NCBI RefSeq assembly: GCF_000383915.1
Contig: NZ_KB912942.1
Coordinates: forward strand, 6,320,564-6,384,563
Direction of reading: 5' to 3'
Source: Amycolatopsis benzoatilytica AK 16/65
Lineage (GTDB): Bacteria; Actinomycetota; Actinomycetes; Mycobacteriales; Pseudonocardiaceae
Length of the DNA stretch: 64,000 nucleotides
The notes below the pieces were generated by a model that ran no database searches, was not told the DNA's origin, and saw nothing but the letters and a program-made list of their open reading frames with translations. Positions within the stretch are counted from its first letter, which is position 1; each line of letters opens with the position of its first letter. The translations under genes and the position numbers were made by a program. Positions 34,558 to 42,695 of this stretch are shown here, piece by piece.

Positions 34558-35724
34558 GTGCGTGAACCAGCTCTCGTCCCCCGCCTCCGCCCGTTCACCT
34601 CGACCGTCTTCGCGGAGATGACCGCGCTGGCCGTCCGGCACGACGCGGTCAATCTCGGCCAAGGTTTCCCGGACACCGACGGGCCCGCCGGAATGCTCGA
34701 GGCGGCGAAGAACTCGCTGTTCGGCGGCGACAACCAGTACCCGCCGGGGCCGGGCCGCCCGGAGCTGCGCGCGGCGATCAGCCGGCACCGCGAGCGCTAC
34801 CGCACCAGCTACGACCCGGATACGGAGATCCTGGTCACCGCGGGCGCGACCGAGGCCATCGCGGCGACGCTGATCGCGCTGACCGAATCCGGCGACGAGG
34901 TCATCGTGGTCGAGCCGTATTACGACTCGTATGCCGCGGCCGTGGCGATGGCGGGCGCGCAACGCCGGGTGATCGGGCTGGTCGAAACCGAGGACGGGCG
35001 GCTCGAACTCGACCTCGACGCCCTGCGCGACGCCATCTCCCCGCGCACCCGGGCAGTGCTGCTGAACTCGCCGCACAACCCCACCGGAACCGTGTTCTCC
35101 CGCGAGCAACTGGCCGAGGTCGCGCGGCTGTGCGTCGACCACGACCTCATCGCGGTCACCGACGAGGTCTACGAACACCTCGTCTTCGACGGCGCCGAGC
35201 ACTTCCCGCTCGCCACTTTTCCCGGGATGCGCGAGCGGACCGTCTCGATTTCGAGCGCGGGCAAGACGTTCAACTGCACCGGCTGGAAGATCGGCTGGGT
35301 CTGCTCGACGCCGGAACTGGTCAGCGCGGTGAAGGCGGCGAAGCAGTTCATCACTTTCGTGTCCGGCGGACCGCTGCAGCCGGCCGTCGCCTACGCGCTC
35401 GACCACGAACTGGAGTGGGTCGAAAACCTGCGCACCAGCCTGCAGGAGAAGCGCGATCGCCTTTCCGCCGGCCTGGCCGATGCGGGATTCGCCGTCCGGG
35501 CGAGTGCGGGCACCTATTTCGTGACCGCGGACGTCCGCCCGCTCGGGTTCGCCGACGCAGGCGAACTCGCGTGGGCGCTGCCGGAACGCGTCGGAGTCGC
35601 CGCCGTCCCCGTAAAGGTGTTCACGGATCACCCGGACGAGTGGAAACATCTGCTGCGGTTCGCGTTCTGCAAACGCAACGAAGTCATCGACGAAGCCGTG
35701 GAACGCCTGCGGAAACTCGTCTGA
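34558..35724 (+). CDS. PLP-dependent class I/II aminotransferase (DapC-like)
   Basis: 388 aa, fold type I. NLGQGFPDTDGPAGM and LNSPHNPTGTVFS hold family signature residues, DEVYEHLVFDG the Asp that pairs with PLP nitrogen, SSAGKTFNCTGWKIGW the Schiff-base Lys and phosphate-binding Arg-equivalent region. It is closest in character to Rv0858c (N-succinyl-diaminopimelate aminotransferase DapC) and kynurenine/methionine aminotransferases. The precise substrate is not fixed by sequence. GTG start at 34558. Confidence 0.9.
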   Translation: MREPALVPRLRPFTSTVFAEMTALAVRHDAVNLGQGFPDTDGPAGMLEAAKNSLFGGDNQYPPGPGRPELRAAISRHRERYRTSYDPDTEILVTAGATEAIAATLIALTESGDEVIVVEPYYDSYAAAVAMAGAQRRVIGLVETEDGRLELDLDALRDAISPRTRAVLLNSPHNPTGTVFSREQLAEVARLCVDHDLIAVTDEVYEHLVFDGAEHFPLATFPGMRERTVSISSAGKTFNCTGWKIGWVCSTPELVSAVKAAKQFITFVSGGPLQPAVAYALDHELEWVENLRTSLQEKRDRLSAGLADAGFAVRASAGTYFVTADVRPLGFADAGELAWALPERVGVAAVPVKVFTDHPDEWKHLLRFAFCKRNEVIDEAVERLRKLV

Positions 35725-36088
35725 CGACTGCCCCGGCTTCGCGGTTGTCACCCCAGGAACCGGGATACCGAGAGTGGTGCGAACGGCGAAACATCGGGTC
35801 ACCCGCCCGGATCGCCCGATGCGCCGTCCGCCCGGATGGCGGCAACGGCCCCGCTTCGCGCCACGCAGGGTGATCGACTAGGGCGGATTGGCTACCGGGC
35901 CCGGTATCGCCGTTCCGCCGTACGGGGTGGATCGGACGCGAGAGAGATGAAACACTCGCGTCCGGTGCTAGAAAGAGGGCAGCCCCGGGGGACCTGCGAC
36001 CTGGCCGGAAGAGAGCCCCAGCAAGATCAGTCTCGTGCGGCAGACCGCACGAGCTTCAGGCGCGGACGGTGGTGGTGGCGTGATCGGC
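35725..36088. other. 364-bp gene-free region before the mucin-like gene
   Basis: No coding evidence. A strong hairpin, CTCGTGCGG-CAGA-CCGCACGAG (36032-36053), lies about 35 bp before the next start and would sit in its 5' leader. Confidence 0.45.
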
Positions 36089-37576
36089 ATGACGACCGCG
36101 CGCGACCTCACCCAGCCGGACGGCTCCGCGGAACGCACCTCGGCGGCGCGCCCGGGCATCGGACCTGGCTCGCCGCTGCTGGGAATGGCCGAGCGAGCAG
36201 CCGCGAGTCCTGCTGAGCGGCCGCCGCTCGCGGCCGGGCTGTCCGGGGGACTTCTCCGTGCGGGCACGACCGGCCGACGGCCTCGGGCGTGGGCCTCGCC
36301 GATCGCGCGGCCGGCCGCGCGGATCGCGGTCGCCGGCGGGCTCGCGGTGGCCGGATGGCTGCTCGGCGCGGTGCTGTCGCAGGCCAATGCCGCCACCGAC
36401 GAATCGGCGGACCGCCCCGCAGTGTCCACGCAAGACGACGGCGCACGGCAACACGCCGGAACGGCTACGTCCGGGACGCTCACCTGGGCGGTTCCCGGGA
36501 CGGAAGCCGCGGCGAAGCGGTATCGCGTCGCGGTGCCGGGCAAGGGCGCGAGGGGTGCCGACTCGGGCCACGGCTTCGCGACCCGGCCGGCTGCCGCGGC
36601 GGATACCGGCCAGCACGACGGATCGCACTCGACGGGTTCGGGTGGCACGGCTTCGGCGGCTGGCTCCGATTCGGGCGTCCCCGCCGGTCAAGGCACGGCA
36701 ACCGGCACCCAGCCGGAAACCACTGCCGGTCAAGTCTCAACAGCCGGCACCCAGCCGGAAACCTCCGCTGGTCAAGGCACGACCGGCGCTGAGCCGGCGC
36801 CGTCCGGCGACAAGAACCCCGCTACCGGCACCGCCAAGCCCGGCACCGAACCGGCGACTCAGCCGGCCGCGCCGAGCGAACCCGGCGCGAGCACCCCGGA
36901 ACCGGAAAGCCAGAACTCCGGCCCGCTCAGTGGCCTCCTCGGCGGTGGCCACCAAGCCGGCCAGACGAGCCAGACCGGCCCGGCGGGTCTCCTCGGCGGT
37001 CTGCTCGGCCTCGTCAACGCCACCGTCGACTCGACCGTGCACACCACCCTCACCTCGGTCGACACTGTGATCGAGACGACTCCCGCCACCGTGATCGTGC
37101 CGCCGGTCGAGGACGTGCTGGAGCCGGTCGCCGCCGGCAGCGGATCCGCCAGCGGCAGCGTCACCGCGACGGTCGCGCCCAAGCCGAGCGCGATTCGGAT
37201 GGCCCAGCCGGCCGTCGAGATCGCCAGCCCCGTCGCGGTCACGCGAGTGGCCACGCCGCACCTCCAGGCCGTCCAGCCAACGCCGGTCAAGACCGACCAC
37301 GCCGACCGTCCCGCGCCCGTCGAGGAACGCACGCGGGCCGGTGGTGGCGGCAGCAGCGGCGGTGGCGGCGGCCTGCCCGACGCACCGGCCGCGCCCGTCG
37401 CGCCGGCTTCGACGGCTTCGGCCGGGCACGACGGTTCCGGTGGACTGCGTCAGCCGTTCGCCGTCACTGCCGACGACAACACCGTCACACAGCTCAAGCT
37501 GATCGGTGTCAGCCGCGACCGCGAGGTCGCCGGCGTGGGCCGGGACGCTGCCCTGCCCACTACCTCCCCGGACTGA
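36089..37576 (+). CDS. Large low-complexity secreted or membrane-anchored protein
   Basis: 495 aa if the ATG at 36089 is used (GTG 36080 is also possible). A cytoplasmic head of about 70 residues precedes a hydrophobic helix (ARIAVAGGLAVAGWLLGAVL) and SQANAATDESA, which looks like a signal-anchor or late signal peptide with cleavage after ANA. The rest is rich in Thr, Ser, Gly, Pro and Ala, with repeated GTQPETTAGQ-like units (about 205-245) and GLLGGLLGLVNATVDSTVHT, suggesting a mucin-like cell-surface protein. No enzymatic domain. Family not recognised. Confidence 0.7.
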   Translation: MTTARDLTQPDGSAERTSAARPGIGPGSPLLGMAERAAASPAERPPLAAGLSGGLLRAGTTGRRPRAWASPIARPAARIAVAGGLAVAGWLLGAVLSQANAATDESADRPAVSTQDDGARQHAGTATSGTLTWAVPGTEAAAKRYRVAVPGKGARGADSGHGFATRPAAAADTGQHDGSHSTGSGGTASAAGSDSGVPAGQGTATGTQPETTAGQVSTAGTQPETSAGQGTTGAEPAPSGDKNPATGTAKPGTEPATQPAAPSEPGASTPEPESQNSGPLSGLLGGGHQAGQTSQTGPAGLLGGLLGLVNATVDSTVHTTLTSVDTVIETTPATVIVPPVEDVLEPVAAGSGSASGSVTATVAPKPSAIRMAQPAVEIASPVAVTRVATPHLQAVQPTPVKTDHADRPAPVEERTRAGGGGSSGGGGGLPDAPAAPVAPASTASAGHDGSGGLRQPFAVTADDNTVTQLKLIGVSRDREVAGVGRDAALPTTSPD

Positions 37577-37701
37577 CCGCTCGACCGGTCTTCCGGGGAG
37601 AGCCACGTCCATCTCAAGATCAACTTCTTGATTCGCGCGCGCTTGTTCGCTGCGCCGGGCTCGCCCCTTCCGCTGTTTTTCCGTTACCCAGGGGCTGAAC
37701 C

Positions 37702-37860
37702 ATGACCACGCTTCCCGACCGGCCAACCGCGCCTGGCCGGATCGGGTCCTGGTCCCGGCGTCGCGCTGCCCCCGCGGCGCCGGGACCCATCACGGGCGAG
37801 TTTCGGAGGCTTTCGCTCACCGCGCCGAGCGAATGCCTGCGCCAACCGAAGCCCGCCTGA
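37702..37860 (+). CDS. Candidate 52-residue protein
   Basis: ATG 37702 with GGGG eight bases upstream and high third-position G+C. It begins MTTLPDRPTAPGRIGSWSRR. It is basic, without a helix or domain. It ends just before a 15-bp-stem terminator at 37867-37907 on the same strand, which supports a real transcript. It may be the downstream gene of the mucin-like protein or stand alone. The 125 bp before it (37577-37701) hold nothing recognisable. Confidence 0.45.
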   Translation: MTTLPDRPTAPGRIGSWSRRRAAPAAPGPITGEFRRLSLTAPSECLRQPKPA

Positions 37861-37866
37861 ACCGAG

Positions 37867-37907
37867 GGCGCTTCCCGGCACTTCGAGGGGCTGTGCCGGG
37901 AAGCGCC
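37867..37907 (+). terminator. Hairpin terminator
   Basis: A perfect 15-bp stem GGCGCTTCCCGGCAC / GTGCCGGGAAGCGCC directly follows the small candidate gene. Confidence 0.8.
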
Positions 37908-37912
37908 TCGGA

Positions 37913-37990
37913 CGAACAGCCGGTGCGCCGGACGTGTGACCGCCACCCTCCCTGGAGTGGCCGGAGCCGTCCGGTGCACCGGCTGTTCGA
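37913..37990 (-). terminator. Long inverted repeat, probable terminator of the MocR gene
   Basis: CGAACAGCCGGTGC at 37913 pairs with GCACCGGCTGTTCG ending at 37990, and the inner CCGGAC/GTCCGG arms extend it. It lies right at the 3' end of the minus-strand MocR gene. Confidence 0.65.
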
Positions 37991-37993
37991 CGT

Positions 37994-39433
37994 TTAGGTG
38001 ACCGGGATCCGCTCGGCGGGCACGTCCGCGCAGCCGCGCACCGAAGCCGCCGCCACGCTCACCCGCCGGACCGCTTCCGGCAGTTGCTCCCAGGGCAATC
38101 CGAACGGCAGCCGCAACCAGCGTTCGAGCCCGCCGTGCACGCCGAAGCGCGAGCCCGGGGCGAGCTGTACCCCGTGGTTCGCCGCCGACACGGCCAGTCG
38201 CGTGCTCATCGGTTCCGGCAGCCGGCACCAGACCGAAAGCCCTCCGGCCGGCACCTCGAACGTCCACTCCGGACAGTAGGTGCGCAGCGCCGCCAGCACG
38301 GTGTCCCGCTGCTCCCGGAATTCCTCGCGTCGCCGGGCCAGCACCTGGTACCCCTCCGGCTCCAGCAGCTCAGCCAGCACCAGCTGGTCGAACACCGGCG
38401 CGCCGAGGTCCACCGCGAACCGGGACGACTGCAGCCGGTCCAGCAGGTCCGTCGACGCCCGGATCCAGCCCAGCCGCAGCCCGCCCCACTGCGATTTCGC
38501 CGCCGACCCGACGCTGAGCACCATGTCCCCGCCGAACGCGGCCAGCGGCGGCGGGCCGTCCAGCGGGTCGCCCTCGTAGTCCAATTCGACCAGCGATTCG
38601 TCGACCACGACCGGCGTCCGGGTGCGGGCGAGCAGGCTGCCGAGCCGTTCGCGGCCTTCCGCGTCCAGACGCAGACCGGTCGGGTTCTGGAAGTCCACCA
38701 CCAGGTAGCCGAATCGCGGCGCGGCTTGGCGCAGGGCGGCTTCGATGCCGGGCAGATCCCAGCCGTGCACCGGGTCGAGCGCCACCGGCACCGGCAGCGC
38801 GTGGGTGGCGCGGACGGCATCGATGGCGTTCGGATACGTCGGCTGTTCGAGCAGAACCCGGTCGCCAGGCCCAGCCAGCATTCGCAGGCACAGCACGAAC
38901 GCGGAGTACGCGCCGGACGTCACCAGCACCTGGTCCGGCGTGGTCGGCAGGCCGCGCGCGGTGTAGCGCTCGGCGATCCGCTCGCGCAGCCGCGGGAGGC
39001 CGCCGGTGAGGTAGCCGTTGCCGCTGACGTATTCGACCAGGTCCCGCCGCGCGGTGTCGAAGGCGGCCAGCAGCCCAGGCACCGCGGGCGGGGCGGCCCG
39101 GGCCAGGTCGAGCAGATCGTCGCGGGTCGCCTCGGCCTCGTCGCGGTGCCCCGCGCCGGCCACCCACGACCCGGCCCCGCGCCGGCTGGCGATGAGCCCG
39201 TCCGCGCGCAACCGGTCGAGCGCGGCGCCGATGAGGGTGCGGCTGACCCCGAGCGCATCGGCGAGTTCTCGCTCGGCCGGAAGCCGGGTGCCGACCGGCA
39301 GCTGCCCGTCGAGCACGTGCAACTCGACGGCGGCGGCGAGGTCGGCCGCCCCTTGCCGGGAACCGCGCTGCCGCCACTCCCCCAGCAGGATGGCCAATCT
39401 TCGTCCGGAAATACGTCCGCCGAGGGGTTCCAT
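37994..39433 (-). CDS. MocR-type GntR regulator with aminotransferase domain
   Basis: 479 aa. A GntR winged-helix domain (about 25-100: DGQLPVGTRLPAERELADAL then GVSRTLIGAALDRLRADGL) is joined to an aspartate-aminotransferase-like PLP domain (about 130-470). The domain has DFQNPTGLRLD and a PLP-lysine in SVGSAAKSQWGG. In this class the PLP domain acts as an effector sensor. It is divergent from a YczE-like membrane protein, the same pairing as yczR/yczE, so it likely activates that gene. The start ATG lies next to the palindrome at 39437-39456. Confidence 0.92.
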   Translation of the reverse strand: MEPLGGRISGRRLAILLGEWRQRGSRQGAADLAAAVELHVLDGQLPVGTRLPAERELADALGVSRTLIGAALDRLRADGLIASRRGAGSWVAGAGHRDEAEATRDDLLDLARAAPPAVPGLLAAFDTARRDLVEYVSGNGYLTGGLPRLRERIAERYTARGLPTTPDQVLVTSGAYSAFVLCLRMLAGPGDRVLLEQPTYPNAIDAVRATHALPVPVALDPVHGWDLPGIEAALRQAAPRFGYLVVDFQNPTGLRLDAEGRERLGSLLARTRTPVVVDESLVELDYEGDPLDGPPPLAAFGGDMVLSVGSAAKSQWGGLRLGWIRASTDLLDRLQSSRFAVDLGAPVFDQLVLAELLEPEGYQVLARRREEFREQRDTVLAALRTYCPEWTFEVPAGGLSVWCRLPEPMSTRLAVSAANHGVQLAPGSRFGVHGGLERWLRLPFGLPWEQLPEAVRRVSVAAASVRGCADVPAERIPVT

Positions 39434-39436
39434 AAG

Positions 39437-39456
39437 GCCAATTATCGCGTATTGGC
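39437..39456. promoter_or_regulatory. Operator-like palindrome between MocR and YczE genes
   Basis: GCCAAT-N8-ATTGGC lies in the 61-bp divergent gap, immediately before the MocR start, and probably serves both genes. A nearby GGTATGCCAGGCC stretch may be a second half-site. Confidence 0.6.
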
Positions 39457-39494
39457 TCTGGTATGCCAGGCCAGTTGTCACCAATAGTGGAGAA

Positions 39495-40145
39495 GTGGCA
39501 GCTATCGACCTGAGTCCCCTCAACCTCCGCCGCGCCCCGGCACGCCGAGGCGTCCAGTTGTTCGCCGGACTGACCCTCTACGGCGCCAGCATGGCCATGC
39601 TCACCCGCGCTCACCTGGGCCTCGACCCGTGGGACGTGCTGCACGAAGGTCTCACGAAGCTCACCGGCCTGAGTTTCGGCACGGTCACCGCGATCGCTTC
39701 GGTGTTCGTGCTGCTGCTGTGGATTCCGCTCCGGCAGAAGCCGGGCATCGGCACCGTCGCGAACGTCGTGGTGATCGCCGTGACGGTTGACGCGGTGCGC
39801 GCGGTGCTCCCGGACCAGTCAGTGTTGATCTGGCAGATCTTGACGATGGTCGGCGGCATCGTGGCGAACGCCGTCGCGACCGCGGTCTACGTGGGCACCC
39901 GCCTCGGCCCCGGACCACGCGACGGGCTGATGACCGGATTGCACGCACGTACCGGCTGGTCGGTCCGCCTGGTCCGGACCGGCATCGAAGTGCTCGTGCT
40001 CGCCTGCGGCTGGCTGCTCGGCGGGACAGCCGGCGCCGGGACGGTGTTGTACGCGCTCAGCATCGGGCCGCTGACCCAGGCGCTCCTCCCGCTGGCGACC
40101 TGGACGCGCGAAAAGGAGCAGCATCAGCGCCTTCCGACGGCCTGA
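39495..40145 (+). CDS. YczE/YitT-type integral membrane protein
   Basis: 216 aa from a GTG with GGAG upstream. Five hydrophobic helices: about 18-38, 50-65, 75-92, 105-125 and 165-185. MAMLTRAHLGLDPWDVLHEG and GTRLGPGPRDGLMTGLHART are the two half-repeats typical of this family. It has no known transport substrate. It is paired with the MocR regulator. The 3' end overlaps the Clp-N gene by 22 bp, convergent. Confidence 0.88.
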   Translation: MAAIDLSPLNLRRAPARRGVQLFAGLTLYGASMAMLTRAHLGLDPWDVLHEGLTKLTGLSFGTVTAIASVFVLLLWIPLRQKPGIGTVANVVVIAVTVDAVRAVLPDQSVLIWQILTMVGGIVANAVATAVYVGTRLGPGPRDGLMTGLHARTGWSVRLVRTGIEVLVLACGWLLGGTAGAGTVLYALSIGPLTQALLPLATWTREKEQHQRLPTA

Positions 40146-40657
40146 CGGACCGCCGGGTAGTCGACGCCGCGCGCGGCAAGGAAGTCGGCGACTGGGCCGC
40201 GCTGTTTGACCAGGGCGAGCAGGAGGTGTTCCTGGCCGAGCTCCTTGTCGCCGAGTTCTTGCGCTTCCCGCAGGCTCATCTGGAGCGCGAGCTTGGCGTC
40301 CGGCGTGAACGGCAGGTGGTTGCGCTTCGCTCGCACACCGGATCTGGCCAGCGCGCCCGGCCCGTGCGATTCCTCGATCCGCGCGACGATCTGGTCGACG
40401 TCGATCCCGAACTCGGTCAGCGCGGCGGCGTCCAGGTCGCTGATCCCGCCCCGCCGCCGGACCCGCGCGAGCTCGGCGAACACCTCGTCGCGGGAGATGC
40501 CGAGTTCCGCCAGCACGCGCACCGCGGCACCGTCCTGGATCCGGGCGAGACCGGCGAACACCGCCTGCGCGGAGATCTCGGCCGCACCGGATTCGCGGGC
40601 CGCTTCCTGCGCTTCGACCACGGCCATCCGGGCGTCGCGGGTGAACTTCTCGAACAT
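40124..40657 (-). CDS. Clp N-terminal-domain protein (ClpC decoy-like), split type
   Basis: 177 aa with two Clp N repeats (about 1-95 and 110-175) and no AAA domain. It begins MFEKFTRDARMAVVEAQEAA; the second repeat holds LPFTPDAKLALQMSLREAQE and EHLLLALV. F2 and F117 match ClpC1 F2 and F80, the residues that contact cyclomarin. It follows the 69-residue HTH gene with TGAATG spacing. A fused HTH-ClpN paralogue lies at 55914-56645. It is probably an adaptor or sensor that binds ClpC ligands; see findings. Confidence 0.85.
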   Translation of the reverse strand: MFEKFTRDARMAVVEAQEAARESGAAEISAQAVFAGLARIQDGAAVRVLAELGISRDEVFAELARVRRRGGISDLDAAALTEFGIDVDQIVARIEESHGPGALARSGVRAKRNHLPFTPDAKLALQMSLREAQELGDKELGQEHLLLALVKQRGPVADFLAARGVDYPAVRQAVGRR

Positions 40658-40867
40658 TCAGTGCCTCCCGTATTTCTTGTGGACGGCCTGCCGGCTGACT
40701 CCGAGCTCGGCCGCGATGTCCTGCCAGGACCAGCCGTGCAGGCGGGCGCTGCGCACCTGCACGGCCTCGAGTTGTTCCAAAAGCCGCCGCAGCGCGGCCA
40801 CGGCGCGAAGACCCACGCGGGGGTCTCGGTCGCCCGCCCGGGCGGCCAGGTCTGTCGCTTCGGTCAT
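40658..40867 (-). CDS. Small HTH DNA-binding protein partnered with ClpN
   Basis: 69 aa. A C-terminal HTH (about 47-67, WSWQDIAAELGVSRQAVHKK) is preceded by a helical stretch (RAVAALRRLLEQLEAVQVRS). It corresponds to the N-terminal domain of the fused protein at 55914-56645 (WTDIGASMGVSKQAAQKRF). Stop and start of the next gene are abutted (TGAATG), so both are co-translated. Two GTCAAY..GTTGAC palindromes sit at 40871-40913 just upstream. Confidence 0.85.
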   Translation of the reverse strand: MTEATDLAARAGDRDPRVGLRAVAALRRLLEQLEAVQVRSARLHGWSWQDIAAELGVSRQAVHKKYGRH

Positions 40868-40870
40868 GAT

Positions 40871-40913
40871 GTCAATCTAGGTTGACACCCCGCCAATGTC
40901 AACTGAAGTTGAC
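40871..40913. promoter_or_regulatory. Two GTCAAY-N4-GTTGAC operators
   Basis: GTCAAT-CTAG-GTTGAC (40871-40886) and GTCAAC-TGAA-GTTGAC (40898-40913), centres 27 bp apart, lie directly upstream of the HTH/ClpN start and in the divergent gap to the PP2C-like gene. Equivalent sites are at 56649-56694. Confidence 0.8.
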
Positions 40914-41012
40914 AACGAATGCCTCTTCAGCCGAGGGGAGCCCGTCGCCCTCGCCACACCGCCTCCGCCCGACCAGCTACCGCGGCCCGGCTCCCGGGTT
41001 ACAGTCGACGGC

Positions 41013-41777
41013 GTGCCCGAGATCTCGACCGCCGAGCGGGCCGGAGTCGGTTCTGACGGCCGGCCCCGGCCGACCGAAGACCATGTCGCCCTGTTGGATC
41101 ACGCGGTGCTCGTCCTGGACGGAGCCACCTCGCCGAGCCCGGATCTGCCACCAGGCGGCTGGTACGCCGGGTTGCTCGTCGATCAGCTCGCCGGCGAGTT
41201 GCACGAGCGGCCCCGGGAAGATCTCGGCGAAGCGCTGGCGGGCGCAATCAGCGCGGTCGCGCGCGAGCACCGGCTCGAGCCCGGCAATTCGCCATCCAGC
41301 ACGGTTTCCGTGGTGCGCTGGGACGAGTCCGAAGTGGAGGCACTGGTGCTCGCCGACAGCCCGGTTGTCGCGTTCGGACGGTTCGGCACCGACGTCGTCT
41401 CCGACGACCGGCTGATGTCCCTGCGCGACGGCGGCTTCCTGCAGACCGGCGCGGACGTCCGGCGCCGGCGCAATGCCGAGGACGGCTTCTGGGTCGCCGA
41501 GGCCGATCCGGCGGCGGCGCACAAAGCCGTGCGGCGGAGCTGGCCGCGCGAGGACGTCGACGCGGTCCTCATCGCGACCGACGGGGTCGCCATCGGGGTC
41601 GACGAATATCACCTCTTCGGATGGCCAGAAGTGTTGCGGCTGGCCAAAACCGAGGGTCCGGACGCGGTGCTCGATGCGGTCCGCGCGGCGGAGCACGAGG
41701 ATCCGCACGCGGTGCGGTGGCCGCGGGCGAAGCGGCACGACGATCAGGTGCTCGTCCTCGCGGATTTCGCCGGCTGA
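41013..41777 (+). CDS. PP2C-like protein phosphatase domain protein
   Basis: 254 aa from a GTG about 13 bases after a TACAGT box, possibly leaderless. Metal-binding acidic motifs fit the PP2C fold: GRPRPTEDH, VLVLDGATSP, DAVLIATDGVAIGVDEY and the C-terminal RHDDQVLVLADF with the paired Asp. It is shorter than some Ser/Thr phosphatases and lacks a sensor domain. An upstream ATG at 40896 lies in the operator and is unlikely. It is divergent from the HTH/ClpN pair and may share its control. Confidence 0.82.
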   Translation: MPEISTAERAGVGSDGRPRPTEDHVALLDHAVLVLDGATSPSPDLPPGGWYAGLLVDQLAGELHERPREDLGEALAGAISAVAREHRLEPGNSPSSTVSVVRWDESEVEALVLADSPVVAFGRFGTDVVSDDRLMSLRDGGFLQTGADVRRRRNAEDGFWVAEADPAAAHKAVRRSWPREDVDAVLIATDGVAIGVDEYHLFGWPEVLRLAKTEGPDAVLDAVRAAEHEDPHAVRWPRAKRHDDQVLVLADFAG

Positions 41778-41793
41778 GGCGAGCCAAGCCCGG

Positions 41794-41964
41794 CTAAGGG
41801 GGTTAATCAGGCGGTGCGCGCCGAGCGGTCCGCGGGTCTGTCCGTGAAGGACCCCTTCACGGACTTGGATTCTCGCAAGGGGCCCTTCACGGACAGACCG
41901 GCAAACGGGCCTCCCAGGCATCGCGAGAGCACCCGGTGAGATCTGCACTAAGGGGTTAATCAGG
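41794..41964. repeat. Direct-repeat pair flanking a family-2 element
   Basis: CTAAGGGGGTTAATCAGG (41794-41811) and CTAAGGGGTTAATCAGG (41948-41964) lie 154 bp apart in the same orientation, on either side of the inverted repeat at 41836-41898. Confidence 0.65.
41836..41898. repeat. Family-2 dispersed inverted repeat, copy 3
   Basis: The arms GTCTGTCCGTGAAGG and CCTTCACGGACAGAC are perfect. An inner CCGTGAAGGACCCC TTCACGG makes a second local hairpin. It is in the gap between the PP2C-like and DUF998 genes. Confidence 0.85.
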
Positions 41965-42011
41965 GGATTTCCCTGATCACGAAACCGCCGGAACCCGACA
42001 GTCTTGGGACC

Positions 42012-42695
42012 ATGGGGAACTCACGAGGCGTCCAGGTGTGGCGTCTGACCGCGCTCGCCGCGATCGCCTGGGGGCTGTTCACGATCGTGGTGCTGCACCT
42101 GGTCAGCTCGCACGATCCGATCCACGACACCCTTTCCAGCTACACGATCACCGATCGCGGCCAGGGAATGCTCGGGGCCAGCGTGCTCTCGGTCGCGATC
42201 GGGTCGCTCGCCGTCCTGGGCGCGCTCGTCGCCGGCGGGGTCTCGATGACGTTCAGCACCAAGGCGTTGCTCATCCTGTGGGCGCTCGGCCTCGCCACCG
42301 CGGCGGTTTTCCCGGCCAGTTATCCGCAAAGCCCGGATCCGGTCAGCGGCGAGATCCACTTGTACTCCTGCCTGATCGCGTTCGCGAGCCTGCCCGGTGC
42401 CGCGATCACCATGCTGGAACCGTTGCGCGGCACGGCAGAGCGCGTGTTCCTGGTCCGCTGGCTGCGCTTCGGTCTCGGCGCGGTCGTGCTGTTCGGGCTG
42501 AGCTTCCTGTTCGTCCGTCTCGACGAAGCCGGCATCCCGCTGTTCCACCCCCTCACCGAGGTGCTGCCGGTCGGACTCACTCAGCGGCTGACGCTGGTCG
42601 CGAACGTCGCGCTGCTGTTCGTCCTCCTCCGGGTCGCGGTGCGGACGGAGACCGCGCGCGCGGCCGTGCTCGTCACTTCCGCACCGCGGCCATGA
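42012..42695 (+). CDS. DUF998 membrane protein
   Basis: 227 aa. Six hydrophobic helices, the first at about 10-32 (LTALAAIAWGLFTIVVLHLV). HDPIHDTLSSYTITDRGQGM and FPASYPQSPDPVSGEIHLYS are family-type loops with acidic and His residues. Function is unknown; DUF998 relates distantly to DoxX/CrgA-like membrane proteins only in size. The 3' end overlaps the convergent deaminase-like gene by 23 bp. Confidence 0.85.
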   Translation: MGNSRGVQVWRLTALAAIAWGLFTIVVLHLVSSHDPIHDTLSSYTITDRGQGMLGASVLSVAIGSLAVLGALVAGGVSMTFSTKALLILWALGLATAAVFPASYPQSPDPVSGEIHLYSCLIAFASLPGAAITMLEPLRGTAERVFLVRWLRFGLGAVVLFGLSFLFVRLDEAGIPLFHPLTEVLPVGLTQRLTLVANVALLFVLLRVAVRTETARAAVLVTSAPRP

